A stretch of DNA of 64,000 nucleotides. Source: Bimastos eiseni (Eukaryota; Annelida; Clitellata; Crassiclitellata; Lumbricidae). The stretch is taken from the NCBI GenBank assembly GCA_959347315.1, contig OY365807.1, positions 36,007,072 through 36,071,071 of the forward strand, written 5' to 3'. Made by a program: the position numbers and the translations under genes. The notes beneath the pieces are model-generated. The model was not told the origin of the DNA. It saw only the letters and a program-made list of their open reading frames with translations, and made no database searches. Position 1 is the first letter of the stretch. Each line of letters begins with the position of its first letter. This document shows, in pieces, positions 60,501 through 64,000 of this stretch.

Positions 60501-61103
60501 TGTTGACAGGACAATAACCCCCAGACAATAACCTTCATGCAAATAGTACCCCCAGACAATAACCCTAATGCAAATAGTACCCCAGACAATAACCCCAGAA
60601 TAGTAATGGTAAAACATGAAAATGCATATAAGATACTTAACCCGTTTTAGACCAATATTCGTTTTACGGACATATGTTTTGATGACATCGCATTGGTTGA
60701 CGCCATCATTTTTGTTTTCTTTTTATGAACTTTCATGTTAGCCAAAAGTTTGATTTGTCGGATAAATCGCAAAAAACTGCTGGTTTTAAAATTTTGAACA
60801 GAGTTTTTCTAATGCAAAACACTGCAAAATTAGCAAAGTTCATCATCTCTTGTTTGCAAAGTTATAATTTCAGTCCGATGTGTGATATAGAAGAAGCAGA
60901 TGGGTATTGGACAAGTGCACATCTTTAGCACAAAGCACATGCCACTTGCATAATTTACTGCAATAAATTGAGATGCCCAGTTTTTGACACAATGGATCAT
61001 GTTCGTAAAACGAACATTGGTCCACTAGGATACTGATGATGTCAAACCATCAACGTCGAGTTACTCATACATTTTTCTGACCCTGGGCATCAACTAAATC
61101 ATA

Positions 61104-62485
61104 CACGGTGATTCATTAAAAAACGTACCTTACATAGGTTAGCATAACTCAGGTAAATGACCATTAATTTTAATGAAATTTCAGAATAATGATGCTTGAT
61201 ATTCTATTCAAGTGCTACATAAATCATTTGACACACCAAGCTAAAATGACGTAACGCGATTGACGAAACTAATGACGTCACGAAAATATCGCGAAAAAAT
61301 GGTGTTTACCGAAGAGGATACAGAATTTGTTACATTCTTACGAAAGAATAAAAAGTACAGTGCAAAACGTTTTCTAAAGAAATTTCCTGATAAAGAGTGG
61401 ACTCTTGGTGGATTAAATGCGTTACTTTCAAAGATCGACAAAACTGGGTCTTTCCATCGTCGACCAGGCAGCGGCCGCCCGCGTACGGCAGCAACAACCG
61501 ACAATGCTGAAAAGGTTGAATCGCTGGTGCTCAGCCAGGAAGATATGCCGCAAACGCATCGCACACAGAGACAAATTGCTCGAGAAATAGGAATCAGTCA
61601 GACATCAGTTTGGAGATTTGTCAAGAATGATTTACATTTGCGATGTTTAAAGAAACGACACGCTCAAGAACTCACAGCAGCCAACAAGCAAGCAAGATTG
61701 ACACGTTCCCGTCAGCTACTGAGGTTGTATCCTGCAAGCTTAGTGAATTTCATTTGGTTTACTGATGAGAAATTGTTTACTGTGGCAGCACCCAGTAACA
61801 GTCAGAATGATCGTATTTATGTCTCAGCCGGTACAAGGAAGAGAGACGTTCCAGCAAATCGTCTTTTGCGGACTCGACCAACTTTCAGCAAGTCCCTTAT
61901 GGTATCTGTCGGGGTATCTGCACTCGGTCGTACGAACATCCATTTCATCGAACCAGGTGTTAAGATTAATGGACAATATTACAGAGATGTTCTACTAATG
62001 CAGGGTCTCTTGCCTGACATTCGTGAGATAACGGAGTATTTCATCTTCCAGCAGGATAGCGCTCCTGCGCACAGAGCTCGGGAGACCGTTGCGTTACTCG
62101 AAACTGAAACACCTGATTTCATCCCGCCTAATTACTGGCCACCTAATAGCCCTGATTTGAATCCAGTGGACTATAAGATATGGAGCGTCATGCAGGAAAA
62201 AGTCTACAGAAATCGAATACATGATGTCGACGAGTTGCGTCACCGAATTGTGGAGGTATGGGATGAAATGGATCAGCGCATCATTGATGAGTCAGTCAGG
62301 CAGTGGCGTAGGCGTCTTCGCGCGTGTGTTACTGCCCGAGGGGGTCAATTTGAACATAAACTGTAACTTTCTTCCTATTCAGAACTGATTCCTCTATGTT
62401 CACTTAAAATTTTTTTGACATAAACCGATATTTGACGGAGTTACAATTAAATATCTAGGGGTACGTTTTTTAATGAATCACCGTG
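61104..62485 (+). mobile_element. Mariner/Tc1-superfamily transposon, apparently complete
   Basis: The 26-bp terminal inverted repeats (starting CACGGTGATTCATTAAAAAA) are identical at both ends, with TA on each side (61102-61103 and 62486-62487), the target duplication of this superfamily. The 1382-bp length and one open transposase frame fit an autonomous copy. A diverged relative lies at 50999-51682. It has inserted inside the piggyBac-like element. Confidence 0.95.
61272..62366 (+). CDS. Mariner-type transposase, DD37D
   Basis: An intact transposase of about 364 residues from the ATG at 61272; a second ATG at 61299 (MVFTEEDTEF) may be the real start. The N-terminal half has helix-turn-helix character: KFPDKEWTLGGLNALLSKI, a GRPRTA linker (AT-hook-like GSGRPR), and REIGISQTSVWRFVKND. 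The catalytic triad is FTDEK, FQQDSAPAH and SPDLNPVDY. Between the second and third Asp I count 37 residues, hence DD37D rather than the DD34D of classic mariners or DD34E of Tc1. The enzyme would cut at the TIRs and insert at TA. There are no frame breaks, so it may be functional. Confidence 0.95.
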   Translation: MTSRKYREKMVFTEEDTEFVTFLRKNKKYSAKRFLKKFPDKEWTLGGLNALLSKIDKTGSFHRRPGSGRPRTAATTDNAEKVESLVLSQEDMPQTHRTQRQIAREIGISQTSVWRFVKNDLHLRCLKKRHAQELTAANKQARLTRSRQLLRLYPASLVNFIWFTDEKLFTVAAPSNSQNDRIYVSAGTRKRDVPANRLLRTRPTFSKSLMVSVGVSALGRTNIHFIEPGVKINGQYYRDVLLMQGLLPDIREITEYFIFQQDSAPAHRARETVALLETETPDFIPPNYWPPNSPDLNPVDYKIWSVMQEKVYRNRIHDVDELRHRIVEVWDEMDQRIIDESVRQWRRRLRACVTARGGQFEHKL

Positions 62486-62499
62486 TACATTATATGCAT

Positions 62500-62905
62500 A
62501 TGTATACACATAAACAAACAAATAAACACACACACCTACACACACACACACAGCCATACACCTACACACACAAACACCTACATGCACACACCTACACATA
62601 CACAAAATCACACACCTATGCACACCCACCAACACATCAACACACATGCACACGTATATATACATATATGTGTGTACGTGTACGTGTGTGTGTGCATATA
62701 GGTAGGTGTGTGAGTGTCTGTGTAGGTGTGTACTGAGTAGAAATGTATACAGGTGTGTGTTTGCGTGCGTTGTGTGTCTATAGGAGTGTGTATAAGTTCA
62801 TGTGTGTGTACATGTAAATGTTTGTGTGTGTAGGTTGTGTGTGTGGGTGTGTGTAGGTGTGTTGTGTGTTGTGTGTGTATAGGTGTGTGCATGTGTGAGT
62901 GTGTG
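62500..62905. repeat. (CA)n followed by (TG)n: inverted dinucleotide repeat
   Basis: CA-rich words (CACACACCTACA) over about 62515-62655 and their complement TG-rich words over about 62665-62905. The two halves could pair as a long imperfect hairpin. The block begins just after the mariner right end. Confidence 0.85.
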
Positions 62906-63534
62906 TGTAAGTTTAGTTAAAAACATATGCTCCATTCACGACGATTTTTAACATGAATTATCCATTTACATTTCGGTTTTGTGCTACAATGTCATTTCCG
63001 ACATGTTCAGTATTTCAGTTGTTGACAGTAGCCTATTGGTCCAATGTTCGTACAATGAACATATGCTAATTGGCATAATCTATTTGCCACCAAGGCCCAA
63101 AAGATTAGCACATTTCATAAAAATGTCCTTGATAAAGTTTTGGTCCTTAACGGGTTAAGTAGAAAATATCACATAATATCAGATAATGAGCGGATAATTA
63201 TCAAACATGGAACAGTCATGATTTGATACCATAACATTCAAATTAGTAGATAGGTTGCAGGTAATTGGCAAACATCAAACAGCAATTATATGCAATCTCA
63301 TGCATTACCATTACTTTTTCTTTATATAGCGGTTATTTGTGTAAAGGCCAGTCTTTGTATGAAATGATCAGCCATACTGGTGTATGGGAATTTTCATGTC
63401 TTACCATTATACTATCCGGGGGTTATTGCCCGGGGGGCATTTTGCATGGGGATTATTGTCCAGGGAGTTATTTGCACGGGGTTATTGTCCGAAGGTAACT
63501 GTCCCGGTGGTTATTGTCCTAGAACCGGGACCAA

Positions 63535-63640
63535 AATACATGTACACAACCTATTACAGCTAGCCCAGGACAGAGGAGAACAATGGTCAAATGTGCAGTG
63601 GACACCTATGGGCTCATGGTGATGATGATGATGACAAGGC
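63535..63640 (+). pseudogene. C-terminal end of the interrupted LINE
   Basis: In frame with the part before the insertion it reads KIHVHNLLQLAQDRGEQWSN...GSW then TGATGATGATGATGA. L...AxDRxxWxxxV is the expected LINE C-terminus, and a short trinucleotide run is a common 3' tail of such elements. Confidence 0.65.
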
Positions 63641-64000
63641 CAGAAGAAAATATAAAATACATAGGACAAAAAATTGTTAGGTAACATAGCAGTAAACATA
63701 AAGCTAAAATAAACTGTCAAGTAGAACAGATATCAGTAACAGTCAACAAGTTCCTGAATTTTAATGGAAAAAGTGCATTGTAAATTCTCTACATAACACA
63801 GGCCAGGCCTCATCTAAGATGAGCAGTACCTTCATTTATCCCACAGGCAGTCATAGTATGAAGTGTTAGAGCGTTCGTTTTCTTAGCATTGACATGTAAG
63901 GGGTGAGTGTAAGTCTATCCCCAGCATCCCAGACTATACAAGTATAAATTACCTACTAGTATTGACAACAGAGGTTCAAGTCACTTAAGCCCCACTGATA
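63641..64000. other. No feature seen at the right window edge
   Basis: AT-rich DNA without a recognised gene or repeat. Confidence 0.5.

Larger units (their letters stand above)
60641..63154. mobile_element. PiggyBac-like (TTAA-flanked) element nested in the foldback element
   Basis: TTAA at 60637-60640 is followed by CCCGTTTTAGACCAA. On the right, TTGGTCCTTAACGGG is followed by TTAA at 63155-63158. CCC...GGG ends between duplicated TTAA are typical of piggyBac insertions. The inner inverted similarity continues weakly (GGACAT, and CGAACATTGG(T/A)CCA near 61010 and 63045). No own transposase remains; the interior is split by the mariner element. Confidence 0.65.
60501..63527. mobile_element. 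Foldback-like element with arms of TTATTGTCC tandem units, inserted in the LINE
   Basis: The left arm (60508-60631) has repeats of AGACAATAACCCC and ATGCAAATAGTACCCC, then ATTCTGGGG and TTACCATTA in reverse. The right arm (about 63388-63520) carries the same words inverted: TTTTCATGTCTTACCATTA, then GGGGGTTATTGCCCGG and GGTTATTGTCCT. The flanks share GGACCAA (60494-60500 and 63528-63534). Deleting the element and one GGACCAA copy restores LINE coding phase, strong support for this as the target duplication. Internal coding for its own transposase is not seen. Confidence 0.7.

Overview
This window is nuclear DNA of a multicellular animal, probably a marine invertebrate. The evidence is genes split by GT-AG introns, a glycine-receptor-like Cys-loop channel, a rhodopsin-class neuropeptide receptor, an SRCR domain, long microsatellites, and several eukaryotic transposon classes. 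An echinoderm or other invertebrate deuterostome is my best guess, but no single sequence proves the taxon. No operons, ribosome binding sites, CRISPR arrays or bacterial genes are present.

Layout. 0-1.5 kb holds the 3' part of a non-LTR retrotransposon with a restriction-like endonuclease, ending in a TAA tail. 1.5-15 kb is gene-poor and repeat-rich: an indel-free 25-bp minisatellite (6464-6911), an 18-bp one (7056-7259), a tRNA-derived SINE (about 7472-7710), a decayed LINE (about 10.2-11.5 kb) and a deleted hAT-like element (11.8-12.6 kb). A 2-kb hAT element with an exact 8-bp target duplication occupies 15101-17098. 17.4-23.3 kb (+) carries seven phase-consistent exons of an anion-selective Cys-loop receptor, from the extracellular domain to TM4 and the stop. 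24-34 kb is mostly microsatellite and unassigned DNA, with a second exact-TSD hAT element (26478-27290).

34.7-43.4 kb (-) contains a chain of six phase-compatible exons for an unrecognised Ser/Thr/Pro/Tyr-rich protein, with a LINE remnant, a 15-bp minisatellite, a SINE fragment and a hAT-like element in its introns. 48151-49242 (+) is a single-exon class A GPCR that lacks the DRY aspartate. 52.9-58.1 kb (-) holds an SRCR domain over two exons (with an apparent frameshift) and, upstream, two exons of a putative type I membrane protein, plus a piggyBac-like transposase remnant and an inverted-repeat element.

The last 4.6 kb is a nested set of transposons. A LINE is interrupted by a foldback-like element. 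That element contains a TTAA-flanked piggyBac-like element, which in turn contains a mariner-type element (61104-62485) with matching terminal inverted repeats, a TA duplication and an open DD37D transposase. This nest and the splice-site-bearing minisatellite in the last channel intron are the most notable features. The host genes are unrelated functionally: an ion channel, a peptide receptor, a disordered protein and membrane/SRCR proteins, each transcribed separately.
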